From NCBI GenBank assembly GCA_904063045.1, contig CAJFCJ010000013.1, positions 1,036,156 to 1,100,155 on the forward strand: a stretch of DNA of 64,000 nt, in the 5' to 3' direction. Origin of the DNA: Dimorphilus gyrociliatus. Its lineage: Eukaryota; Annelida; Polychaeta; Dinophilidae. Of this stretch, positions 34,101 through 45,389 are shown piece after piece. How positions within the stretch are numbered: the stretch's first letter is position 1; every line of letters begins with the position of its first letter. A program made the position numbers and the translations under genes. The notes beneath the pieces are model-generated. The model searched no databases and was not told where the DNA came from. It saw only the letters and a program-made list of their open reading frames with translations.

Positions 34101-37100
34101 TTGTTTTTATCTGAATATTTGAATAAATTTAGGTGTTTTTACAGCAAAGACGTCAAAACGGATAAGATTTCCTGATTATTTAAGCTTTGTCGGGGGTCAA
34201 TCGGTTCCCTACGATTGGATTGAGCATGCATTACGCGTATCAGAAGACGAAATGTGTTCAATTATACCACGAGAAAAAGGAATTCATTTGGCAGATATTG
34301 CTCAATCATCCGGTAGTTCTTGATTTATTTTGCTGTCGTCTTTTTAATTCTTTGTTGAGCAGGTTTCCTGTATAGAGAATGGGCAAAAGTGATTCCCCAA
34401 AGTATCGAAGCGTTTTCAAAACTTGAAGGATTCAACTCACCTAGAGGGATAATTTTTCCGCGAGAGCTTAAAGAAGATTCAGTAATTTACTTGAACGAAC
34501 TCGTTCAGTTTGATAAAATGACTGCCTATATTGTTTGCTTTACATCTGTGCGCCCATCTTTATTTTCTGGAAAATATGATCATATAATAAGAAAGTCTGC
34601 CAAAACTGTTTCAAAAGTTTCTTGTCTTGAGGAAGTTGAAAAATGTATGATTCACATTCTGACACTATGGTTATATTATAAAGACAGCAAGGTAAAAGAG
34701 TAAAATAAAATGCGTTTATAAGTACTACTGATCATATCATTTAGGCTACAGAAGATATCGAATCAAGCCAGCTTGGGTTCTACCTTTCACTGTTGCTAAA
34801 TAAACATGATATAAATAATGTTATAAATCATTTTAAAAGTGACAAGCAAGAAGCTAAGACCGCAAAAGCTGGTGGTGGTGAATCTCAGGAAGAGTTCCTC
34901 TACAAAATAACAACACCCCTGCAAAAAGTAAAAAATAAATATAAACTTTTCTCCAAGAATTATGCATAAAATTTCTTCTATAGGTTTTTAAAGATGTTTT
35001 TACTACCGAAAAGACGTTAGGCGTAATGAATAATCCAAGTACTGGAATTTTTGAATGCTCCTTTCACGTCGATGATGGAAATAATTTCGAAGTTAAAAAT
35101 GAAGAACACATACAAGCAATATCTAATGATATCATATATTACATATCAAATTATAATCAAACAGCAACAATCTGCAATTAGTAATTTTCTCAATAATTAA
35201 ATAGAATATATCGTTTTCATCAAATTTTTTTTTTCAGTTTCAAATATTTAAATGAATACACTATCCCTGACGGCGATGGAAATGAAGAAAATTCTTATGA
35301 AAAATTAGGGAACCTCTTCAGGCTATCTCTTATAGATATAAAAAATGCCAAATCGTCTGTCATTCTTACATATTTGGATAGAATATCAACTACAGTCAGA
35401 TATTTACACATATCAAATGGTCCAATAAAAACAATTCCTCATACAATTGGAACATGTACACTATTAACAGAACTAGATCTTTCGAATCTTGCAATAACCG
35501 ACTTACCAATGGAAATGTCTAATTTATTGCAGCTTCGTGATCTAACTATTACTGGAAATGTGTTTAGTAATTTTCCAAAAGTTATCAAAGAACTTCCTAG
35601 CCTAGTCGTTTTGAGATTTAGCGCAATGAATTTTAAACCGTTTGACTTAAAGATAACAGAAAATGCGATAGTTACGTTTGACGAATTGTTAGATTTATAT
35701 CATAAGGAGTATTCTCATTTAATTTCCATTGGACTAGACGAAGAAAACATGGTCAATCTTTTTCAACAGGCTGATATAAACAAAAATAAAATGCTAAGCG
35801 ATTCCAGTGAAAAGCAAGAATTTCATGCAGGTCTATTTAAGAAATTACCTAGACTATCCTCTTGGAATATCTTGAAAAGTATTCATAAACAAGCATATAA
35901 TACTATATCCTTCCTAGAGTTAAGATTTCAAGGTTTTCGTGTTCTGGATGATGGTATTCAATACTTGGTAAACTTAGAGTGGTTGGATATATCTCATAAT
36001 TTAATGCTAGAGGAGATAAGCAGTAAAATCTCAGATCTTCCTTTATCTTTTTTAGCCATTGACGCTTGTCCATCTTTGAAAACACCTCCAAAAGAGATAA
36101 TTGACAAGGGTCTAACAGCCATCATGAGCTATATGAGGGCATTAAATAGAGGCTCTGTATCATGTAGAAGAACAAAATTAATGCTAGTGGGTCTTGGAGG
36201 TGCTGGAAAAACAAGCTTAGTGTCTGGACTAACAGAGAGTAATCAACAGGAAAGTGAGAAATTAGTTAAAAGTGCACAAGTTACAGATGGAATTTCGATT
36301 AAGAAATGGGTTATTCAGTCCATAGAGTATTCAATATGGGATTTTGCCGGACAAACAGTTTATTACAATACTCATCAGTTCTTCTTATCAAATAGAGCCG
36401 TTTATTTTTTAGTCTGGAATGTAAGATTAGGACACGAGCATGCTGGTCTGAAATTCTGGCTAAGCTCTATAGAATGTCATGCTCCTAAAGCTCCAATTTT
36501 CATTGTAGGAACTCATATTGATCAGGTATAACTGAATAAGTATATTAGTTAGCCTTTTTTACAGCATTATCAAAATTTAACATAGGTTGAAAAATCGGAA
36601 CTACCTGCTTTGGAATACCAAGAGCGATATTCGCAAATTAAAGGATTTTACTACGTCTCTTCTTTAAGTCGCAAGGTATGTTAAGAATAATGGATCAATA
36701 AATAATTTAGAATTTTTTGTATAAATAAATTTATAGGGTATAAATGAATTAATCAATGGTTTGGTGGAGATAACTTTGAACGAAAAATATATGAATGAGA
36801 AAATACCAATGATCTGGCTAGATTTCGAAAAACAAATGTTCGAGTAAGTAAATATATAAATATCGTATATTCTTATATTCTTAGAAAATGAAAATTGCGT
36901 ATGTTTACATTCTTGAAGTTGTCAAGAAACTCTGATAAAAAATTGTTCCTTTCTGGTTTACAGATAAATATATAACTTGTTTTTTATAATAGAGCCGGCA
37001 GCAATTCTAATCTAATTTCAATAGAAGACGCCTTGAAACTTGCTGAAAGTAGTGGTATATTTAATAAGGCCGAGGTTATTATTTATAGCTATGTTTACTG

Positions 37101-40100
37101 TTTCTTGTTCATTTGATATTCTCTTTCTCAATCACACACACACATACACTCTCTTTTTCTTCCTTACAGTTTTATCAAGCTGTTGAACTTCTTCATGAAT
37201 TAGGGTCTCTTTTATATTTTCAAAACGAATTCTTAAGGAAGAAAATTGTTATAAATCCACAATGGATTGTGGACGTAATGGCTTGTGTTGTTTCAATTCA
37301 AGTAAATGCAATAAAGGTTGGTATCAAATCAATTAAAAATCATAGAATTTCATTGTCATTTTTTTTTACTTTTAATTTATTGTCTCTAAAAAAAGGACGG
37401 AAAATTAATGCATAAAGACTTGTCAAAAATTTGGCCTTCAGAGTCATATGCTGCTCATCTTCACGAATGGTTGCTACGCCTTACTGAAGAATTTGATTTA
37501 ACGTTTTGTTTAAAAACTGAAAAGGCTAGCCTGGTCCCCTGCCTTCTTCCTGAACTCGAACCAAAAGTAATAAATATTTCGCCAAGCATTTTATGATTAA
37601 TTCATTACAATCATTAATACGTACTATCTTTAATAGCATCCTTGGGAAGATGAACCTTTAAAGAGTGGAGAAATTCAGACAAAAATGCAATATAACTTTG
37701 ATTATCTGCCCTCAGGATTATTTAATAGAGCACAAGTTAGACTCTATCAGTATAGTGACGAGTCTCTTATCTGGAAAAATGGATCTTTTTTAAGAAAAAA
37801 TAGTCATAGAGGTCTTTTAAAGAAAATAAGGTTTAACTTTTAATTATTTCTATTGCTATTCTAAATAATTTTTTTTGCCTTTTAGCTCAACAACGGTTCT
37901 TATCGAAGTGAGAGGGTTAAAGCCGGATAATGTTCTGTTTCTTGTCCACGAAGTTTTCGAAACTTTAATTGCTGAATTTTTTCATGGAGTTCGTTACGAT
38001 TTTACATTACCCTGCCCTGAATGCATTCACCAATGTATTTCAAATCCTACCATGATACCGTCATCACGTATCAGAAAAGCATTACAGTTAAAAATCCCTT
38101 TTCTACAATGTAATGATAACTTCCATACAGTGTCTATAACTCAACTTCAAAGTATGTTATTGTTGTTTTGTTATTAAGAAAAAATTACTTACTTCCTTGT
38201 TATATCTTTAGATATGCTACCTCCTGATGGTAACGAAGAATTCGATATACATTTGCAAAACGCCGTTAGAGAATTGAAGAAAATTCGATCAGGACTAGTA
38301 ACGGACATTGTAATGTTATACTGTTTGTCCGATGATCCTCCGAAAGGATCGGAGAATAGTATTGTCTCTGCGACAAGAATTAAAAATGAATTGGAAAAAG
38401 CGGGGTTTTCCATGTAAGATTTATAATTTTTAAATTAACTTTCCCAACTAATGGTATTTTTTAAATCCAAAATATTTTAGAAAATTGTATAATGATTCTT
38501 GCGAGAAATATATTGAAGAAGCAATATCTTCATTGAAAACTACTCAAGTGGTACTGACTTTAATGACGGACGATTTTATCAAGAATTTAACCTGTAAAAA
38601 TTTATTCATTTATGCAAAAAAGAATTTATCCAAACCAAATCAATTAATACTAATTAAGAAGAGTGATAAATGGAAACAAAATACTGATATTGGGATGCTG
38701 TGCTCAGATGATGTAATACTATCTATACTGATATATATACTGTATATAGTTTATAGAATACTAATAAATCGTTTCTTTTATATTATCAGATATACATCAA
38801 TATGCAAAATGTGAATAATTTTAGCACAAAGATGAATGATTTGAAAAAGTCACTGAATCTCGAGAATAAAATGGCTAAAGAATGGCCACCGTGTTTCATA
38901 AGTTATTGCTGGAGCAACTCTTTATCAGCCATAAAGAAAGGGACAAAAATGAACGAATCAGCACTTGGTAAGACTGATCCTAGACAATTGAAAGATAAAC
39001 TCGAACAAGCCGGAATAAAATGCTGGATGGATGTTGAACAAGTAGGCCGAGGTGGTTTGTTTCAAGACATTGCGGAAGGCTTAAGAAAAGCTAGGATCGT
39101 TGTTGCTTGCGTATCAGATGAGTATGTTTCCTCTAAAAATTGTCAGATGGAGTTTCGCTTTGCAGCTATTTCGCTAAGATTACCAATTATTCTTGCTGTT
39201 GTTGGAACCGGTAAGAATTGGATCAAATCTGAAATTGGTATGATATCTCTGCCGTATTCGAGAGTCGATCTTCAGAAAAGAGATGAGGATATTGTAGAAG
39301 TTATTGATCTTGTAAAAGAATATCTTAAAACAGAAAAATTAGATGAAAATAAGAAAACAAATTCAAAAACTCAAAAAGAAGCTAATCATGAAGAGTTTAC
39401 GGAACTCTTAGAGTTGGCTGAAAGAAAGCTATTGAGACAATTAATAATTTTGCAGGATCTATCAAGAGGGTCAAATTTTCCTCATATTCCAATATTAGAT
39501 TATGCAACACTCGAATCGAAACAATATCGTTTCAATTTTCTCTGTGAACATGATGAAGTAAGTGCTATTCAATTCAAGGCACACACATTCTAATATTCAT
39601 TTTTATCTACTATATTATCATCTAGGGTTGGCATCTACCTGCCGATAGTAAAAGTATTCAATGGAATATTGAACCTGAGAGCATGACAGCCGAAAATTAT
39701 ATTAAACAATGGTCTCCTTATTTGGTCAGAATTTACGCTCTTCTCCAGCACACTTCCATTCCCTTACTAGTTTTTAAAAGCAAAGAAGGTGCTAGTTTTA
39801 TCGAACAGTTACAGTCAAACTTAGTTAAGAAAAATGAAGAGAAAAATTTAACGATAAGAGACAGTTATGTGTCTATGATTGAATTAATAGCTAAGATATG
39901 GGATCGCCAATATAATAGCACCTCATCCAACGATCTATCAAAATGCCACGTAAGCAGTGGAAAAACTATCTGGTTATGCAATTATCACCAGAAAGAACCT
40001 CGAGTTACAATTCTTCAACCAGATGATGTCAATATCAGTATCCTTCCCGCAGTGGACAACGTAGAACTACTCGAAAAAGTTAAAAGAGACAACGGAGATG

Positions 40101-40348
40101 AAATTTTTAGGAATGCACACTCTGAACGGGCAGAAGATGGTTTATCCACTTTAAGTTTCTATAGTGATTTATCGGTTGTTGATAGTGAATTTTCAGACGT
40201 TACTATCAAAACAAATAAATCTCACAAGGAAGGAGAAACTTCACAAAATAATTCAAACAAAGCGTCACAGAAGAACAAGGAGGAAACTGTTACTGATCTC
40301 ATTTCTAAAGGAGGGAGAACGAAGAGTAGAGCTTGTGTAATTGTTTAA
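28143..40348 (+). CDS. Giant tandem double-ROCO/TIR protein with CAAX box
   Basis: About 41 exons from ATG 28143 to TAA 40348 keep phase throughout, giving about 2,899 residues. Exon ends include 28265, 28385, 28496, 28695, 28952, 29145, 29302, 29644, 29921, 30108, 30318, 30537, 30673, 30850, 31006, 31269, 31446, 32590, 32780, 32925, 33243, 33538, 33728, 33899, 34087, 34312, 34691, 34927, 35180, 36525 and others to 39557. Domains by residue: 1-105 resembles the IFT54/MIP-T3 N-terminal CH-like domain. 345-510 is ROC-like without nucleotide motifs, ending in GFGTKID. 600-880 is COR-like (VASPQWF). 885-1475 is unassigned. 1510-1780 is LRR. 1790-1920 is an intact ROC (GLGGAGKT, WDFAGQ, GTHID). 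1960-2230 is COR, with a CPEC...C tail. 2275-2400 is a degenerate TIR. 2437-2570 is a TIR. 2896-2899 is CVIV. AATAAA lies near 40469. It may be two genes fused by my exon joining, with a boundary around 32.8-35.2 kb, but I see no stop or start there. Confidence 0.7.
31618..31660 (+). other. Possible tRNA-derived A-box upstream of nested gene
   Basis: TGGCGAAGTGG fits the Pol III A-box consensus TRGCNNAGYGG. The surrounding ~40 nt (GTGTGGCGAAGTGGTCAAATC...) recall the 5' half of a class II tRNA such as tRNA-Ser. No B-box or acceptor stem is visible, so this is at most a fragment. Confidence 0.25.
31679..32212 (+). CDS. CENP-B/pogo-type DNA-binding protein nested in an intron
   Basis: An uninterrupted 177-codon frame inside the 942-nt intron 31447-32388 of the ROCO gene, on the same strand. 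Residues ~1-55 (KRRRSFSIEERHKIISSI ... LSKSTISGIWRDR) match the N-terminal psq-like helix-turn-helix of CENP-B and Tigger transposases. Residues ~75-140 (ITDEMLRSKAAEFSQKLG ... SGWVDGFKVRN) match the second, Tc5/CENP-B-type helix-turn-helix. The DDE nuclease domain is absent. The protein ends in a basic tail after residue 140. AATAAA lies about 80 nt after the stop (near 32291). It could be a domesticated DNA-binding half of a pogo transposase or a truncated copy that is still open. Confidence 0.8.
   Translation: MSNKRRRSFSIEERHKIISSIEGKDNHREEVMEIFELSKSTISGIWRDRQKIREAFYNEKINKTSRKIRGVLHDDVEKCLVAFVQDSKTCQIPITDEMLRSKAAEFSQKLGITNFKPYSGWVDGFKVRNQLKKPKLTKLDDKEDENTANATNFRALPKANLSSKEDKYKILRALLSS
35238..40348 (+). 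other. Intact LRR-ROC-COR-TIR-TIR-CAAX module
   Basis: This is the best-supported half of the giant gene. Exon 35238-36525 alone encodes several LRRs (LTELDLSNLAITDLP, then LRDLTITGNVFSNFP) and the full ROC GTPase. COR exons follow at 36993-37074, 37170-37316, 37396-37566, 37637-37830 and 37886-38151. TIR-like 1 is in 38212-38413 plus 38481-38712. TIR 2 is in exon 38790-39557 (CFISYCW, IKCWMDVEQV, NCQMEFRFAA). The last exon, 39626-40348, ends SRACVIV. ROCO-TIR proteins are known in invertebrates as presumed innate-immune or stress signalling switches; the role here is inferred. Confidence 0.85.
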
Positions 40349-40468
40349 GATAAAGTACTCTATCAAATTGAAACTATTAATTTCATTTACAACGATTCTC
40401 CCATTAAAGTTTATTTGCAAATTGACATTTACACCTCTTAATGTTTATTTGTAACATTCCTTCAGCAA

Positions 40469-40474
40469 AATAAA
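40469..40474 (+). terminator. Poly(A) signal of the ROCO gene
   Basis: AATAAA about 120 nt after the stop codon at 40348, in AT-rich sequence with no competing gene. Confidence 0.6.
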
Positions 40475-41625
40475 CTGCAATATTGCATTCCAATTGTTGT
40501 CCAATCTAATTTCTTCACAATCAACATTGAAAGCATTATGTCTTGACGGCAGCTTGCAGGAAAATGTTCATATGGCAAAGAAAGAACGTCTTGCTCTTTG
40601 TTAAATTTTCCATAAAGTTCTCTTCTACTCAATATACATTGCATATATAAATACAAATCTATGCGTATATTTATCTATATATTTTTCATATACGCTCCAT
40701 TCTTCTCTCTCTCTCTCTCTCTCTCTCTCTTTTCTTCCTCTTTTCTGAAAAAAGAAATAAAACTTACTTTTTTAATTAATTATCTCTACCTCCGGCTCTA
40801 CTCTCTAGTATGTAGAGTAATGATCCTTCAATTTTCTCCAAAAAAAGCACTCATACTATCTTTAATTTAATTTAATGTTAAAAATATTAAATTATCTCTC
40901 AGCATATCAATAATATTGATAAATCATAGTTATCATATTAATGAGAAAATGTCTTCTTCTATGAAGATGATCATCGTTTGAATCTTAAATAAGAATGAGA
41001 TAAATTGAATATAAACTACTATCAAAATTAGCCATTGTCGCTTGTTCTAAATATAGATATTAGAACATTAATAATCAAAGTTTATATTTAAATACAGCCA
41101 TGACAATTTAATATATACTAATAAAAAATAGTATATAGTAACAATATGATTGATATTAATTATGCTTGTAATAATTAATGAAACTAATTAAAAATAATTA
41201 ATGTAAAAGGAGGACGGATATTGATTTTCAAGAATCCAAAGGTTTTTTTCTGAAAATAGAGAGAAAAAAATGTCAACTTTAATATCAATTCTTTACAGAA
41301 AGAGACAAATTTGAAACAGAGCTTACTTATTGGTGTTAATGTGCGATGATATACTTTGTATGTACAGTATATAGGCAATTTTACTGTATATCCTGTTGAT
41401 AAATTATATTATTTATACGTTTCAATGCGAAAAGATAAACTATACAGATTTACAATTGTTTCTTCCGAGATAATTGTAGAATGTTATTCATCAAAAAGAG
41501 ATGAATAGACAAATATCGAATTTAGCTGTATTTTTAGGCAAACCATAATCATTTCAGACTATTACCATAGAATTCTGAAGAGAGAGAGAGAAATAATAGA
41601 ACAATTGTAAAGATAGTAAAGTTAA

Positions 41626-41658
<33 letters not shown>

Positions 41659-43929
41659 AATGATCTGCAATGAAAAAAAATAGAATAGTTTAGCCAACGA
41701 ATATCAAATTTAAACAACGTTTTCTATAAAACAAAACAGCCGTAGAGGAAAAATGACTTCTCCATCAGAACCAGCTGGACTATCTAAATCCGAAAAGGAA
41801 TGTAATACACTTGTATAAAGACTCAATTGATATATGAATATAACAAGAGGAATAATATCATATTATAGAGTATACTCTTTTATTTCTCTTATAATTAACT
41901 ATTGTCCAGTAGAATCCTGCTTTTAGATACTACTATTGTTTATCTTGAATCTTTCACTTTCATAAAAGACTCTTACTTTTAGCTTTAATCGTTTTATATG
42001 ATTATTACTTTTTATATCTTTATACTAATTAAAATAAGCAAAGATAATTTAATTAGCAATTAATAATTTCCCTTACTTACATTATATTGATAAAATAAAC
42101 AAATACAGAGTGATTACCTTATTAGTTAATTTGCTGGAATTCTTTTGTCATCCATGATGGAGAAATGATAAAAAGAATAAAGAAAAACTCTTTAACTCTT
42201 CAATCTCAAATTGAGAATCAAACTTATTCTGTTACTTTATAAATCATAGGTTGAATATTCGTCGATAAAAAACCGTTGACTGTCAACAGTCTATTAAATT
42301 TATGCCCACGTAATCAATTATTATTTATCCTTAATTAGTATTCCCTTTCTCTATCTTGCTGTTCGCTTCTCCTTCCCCCTTTATATATTATTTGATCGTA
42401 TATACAACTGTTACTAATTAATTTAGAGGACCAAAAATACCCAATACTATTGTTTAATTAAAGGTTCTCTTATAATTAGTACAAAAATTAATTAAACAAC
42501 AACAACAACAGAATATATTTCTAATTGTCGCAAATTATCTAAATTTCTGTATTCATATTCATTTAATACCACGATACATTAACAAAAACAATCAACAAGA
42601 TTACATGATATCAGAAAATTTCATCATCAATGATCGTCTATAAGAAAATTAAAAATTCTATCAGAGATTTCTATACGACTGGGCCCTCGATTCCATTTTA
42701 ATTTAACCAGGCGATATGGAACCACATGATGCTATTTATAATCTTCTTAGACTGTCGTTCTAATTGATTCCGAGTATTTTCCATCCATAATTTGTCTACG
42801 TTCATAGTAGATATTTGCGAGAATTTTATTCTTTTATTTTTATAATAACAAGTAGCTGAAGCTGTTATTCTCTGTTTAAAGAAAGGAAAAGGATAAGATT
42901 AATAGATTAAACATAAAGATATAAATTGAATATATTTAAGTATAGATTTTTTACCTAACAGTTCAGCCACACAATTTTCCAGTTCTTCTTACAAATACAA
43001 CATTTTTTCGTCCGGCCTTCTTCGATTTCCAACTATAAAGTTCTTGTTGAGAACTGCTAGACTGATTTTTACCTATCGAACTTGTCCCCTTTTATACAAC
43101 TCTGAAGGAAGATCGACCGGTTCGATGGAGTTTTTTGTTGAGTAAAAACCCCGGATTTGTGTATGAAAATCCATTATTGCTATTTCAAACGTAAAGATAT
43201 AATTTAAAGTTTATAGAAATATGATTTCTATTAATCATACCAGTATACTTGCCCTTTTAAAAAGTTTAAAGAATAGCTGAAAATGCCGCTAGAGCTATTT
43301 AAAGTTTTTCGCTATTATTTCACTTTCTTTAATAAATATCGCCCTTTTAAAATTACAACTTTTTCAATGAATTAGTGGAAAAATTTTCCTATTTAAATTC
43401 CTCAAGACGTAACCGTTTCTTAACCGGTAGGCGAAAATGACCTGGTTGGGGTGAGGGGTGATGACACAGCGTAGGGTCCAGCCAAAAATACTTATTTCTA
43501 GGAAGATTCGTGCGTATGCCGCCGAATCTTCATTAAATATAACAAAATAGTACTGAGAAAAATTTTCCTTAATTTTAAATGATTGAGTCAAAAATTATAT
43601 ATTGTGGTTGCAGGGCATCGTATTATGTTAAATTTTGCAGCCTCAATCGGTCTATAATTCGTGGGCGTACTATACGCTTAAAGAAATTTTACATTATCGC
43701 ATAATAAGGGAGAAATTTAGAAAAAAAGATTTGATCAATAATCTGGTTACGCAATCCCAAACAAAAAATTATAAGCAATTATAGTAATTAATTAGAGCCC
43801 TATTAATTAGAAAATTCGAACCTAGACGGGGGGTTTAAAAAAGTTATATAATACTTCGAACTGTGGCATATTTAGCCTGTGTATTCCTGTAAAACAGACT
43901 GATCACGAATTGTAGAATTTTGGAAGAAA
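40475..43929. other. Gene desert with simple repeats
   Basis: A (TC)n tract occurs at about 40704-40730 and (GA)n at about 41580-41590 and 41633-41658. An ATG-led 16-codon stretch ending at a GT site near 41753-41800 could be a leader exon, but no partner was found. A 75-codon minus frame at 43364-43591 lies in a slightly GC-richer patch and is unrecognised. Confidence 0.4.
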
Positions 43930-44495
43930 GTAAGTACAATCTATTTAATTATAGCATTTTATAACAACATTACTATTTTGAACATTCGAATTAGATTAAT
44001 AAGACATTTTGTTCTAAAATACTCAGCTTGTTTTTTCGAAAATATTTTGTTAAAACCTTTTGACCCCATTAAAGACGTGATTAAGTAATCACTTAAAAAT
44101 AAAATAGACAATTTTATAAGCTTTTTATCTATATAAAAAAGATGATAATGGTAACAACAACATTGCTACTTAGAAATTTAAACTATTTAAATTTTTATCC
44201 TTTTTTTCTCCTCTATCCTTTCCCTCCCTCCCTCCCTCATCTCTTTGTCTTAGAATTTATTTGAGCTAATTTAGACACATATAAAAAAAAACAACGCTTT
44301 TTTAGCGGCGTCACAATTCAATAAAATACCACGAGTATTAAGACTCGGAGAAAAAAAATATCCTTGGGAAAAAAAGGTCGGAGTGTTCCTTTTCTTTATT
44401 TGTTTTTTTTTTAGGTTAAAGGTCGTTTTATACTTTTCTTTTTTTATAATGACTTATTTTTATATTGTTCCCTTTTTTTGTTTTTTGTTTTTTAG
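43930..44495 (+). other. Probable 5'-UTR intron of the BIR gene
   Basis: A consensus donor (GAAAG|TAAGTAC region, GT at 43930) and a pyrimidine-rich acceptor (TTTTTTAG at 44495) bracket this stretch. The acceptor is 11 nt before the initiator ATG. It contains CCCTCCCTCCCTCCCTC near 44220. Confidence 0.5.
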
Positions 44496-44506
44496 AATTA
44501 GCGGAA

Positions 44507-45256
44507 ATGAATAAAGAAAAGAAGGAAAGATTAACGAATGTTATTCGTCGCCTTATAACGTTTAGATCTTGTAAAGTCGGATCAATGTCTTATTGCTCTC
44601 TGGCTAAGAAAGGCTTTTATTTTAATTCGGAGATTAATGTCATTGAGTGCCACGAGTGTGGAAAATTATATTCGGCTTGGAAAGATGATGTAAATCATTA
44701 TGCATTTTGTAGCTATGGTACAGAACCGTTTCCGCGTTTAGTTAAAACTACGAGATATGATGCGGATAGTTTTAGACATTTTCCCAGTCCGCAGCCGGTT
44801 CTTGCCGTTCCAAAGAATATGAGCGAATCTGATAGCGAATCTGAAGAAAATGATAATTTAAACTCTGACCAAGAAAATGAACGTCGACAAACGGAAAAGG
44901 AATCGGAAAGTTACCAAGAAGCGCTTTTCAAGTATCAGGAAGCGATGAGAAAACTTGACAATGATATTCCTTTACGGACATTGCTTCGTAATGATTTGAC
45001 TATACAGATGAACCGTTATAAAACATTTTCCACTACGTGCGCTCCCTGGCCTTGGAGAGGCGTAATCCCAGGACGAGAATTAGCGAGATGCGGCTTCTTC
45101 TTTTGTGGTGATACGGATCGTGTTCAATGCTTTAGTTGTGGAATTACTCTTAGGAAATGGAGTTATGGCGATATGCCTTTTGAGGTTCATCTAAAAAATT
45201 CGCCGTCTTGTCGTCACGTTAAGAAATTAGTTGATGATAGAAATCCATTTATCTAA
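44507..45256 (+). CDS. BIR-domain (IAP-family) protein with two BIRs, no RING
   Basis: 249 residues in one coding exon. The start at 44507 was chosen because a 3' splice site lies just upstream. The 14 extra in-frame codons before it are intronic poly-T. BIR 2 (residues ~170-240) is canonical, with ELARCGFFFCGDTDRVQC, then CFSCG, then WSYGDMPFEVHLKNSPSC, giving the C-x2-C...H...C zinc site. BIR 1 (residues ~12-75) keeps CHECG and HYAFC but has compressed spacing and lacks the usual GF..C context. The linker is very acidic (ESDSESEEND) and then helical. No RING or CARD follows. IAP-family proteins bind caspases or act in cytokinesis; which applies here is unknown. AATAAA is at about 45384. Confidence 0.88.
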   Translation: MNKEKKERLTNVIRRLITFRSCKVGSMSYCSLAKKGFYFNSEINVIECHECGKLYSAWKDDVNHYAFCSYGTEPFPRLVKTTRYDADSFRHFPSPQPVLAVPKNMSESDSESEENDNLNSDQENERRQTEKESESYQEALFKYQEAMRKLDNDIPLRTLLRNDLTIQMNRYKTFSTTCAPWPWRGVIPGRELARCGFFFCGDTDRVQCFSCGITLRKWSYGDMPFEVHLKNSPSCRHVKKLVDDRNPFI

Positions 45257-45389
45257 AAACAAAAAGAAAAACAGGAAAGAGGAAAAAAACAACATCTAAT
45301 TAAATCTCTAAATATTTAAGATTCAAACCTTTGGAGTTGTTTGCAATGAGTTGTGTTGTTATGATTTGACATTGGTTAAGGCAAATAAA

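Noticed and set aside
40704-41658. (TC)n and (GA)n tracts as a structured inverted repeat
   Set aside because: They are simple microsatellites about 0.9 kb apart, and nothing else around them is inverted.
41753-41800. ATG-led short exon-like stretch ending at a GT site
   Set aside because: About 16 codons with no assignable downstream exon; retained only as a possibility.
43364-43591. 75-codon minus-strand frame in a GC-richer patch
   Set aside because: No recognisable domain, no splice partner, no poly(A) signal nearby.
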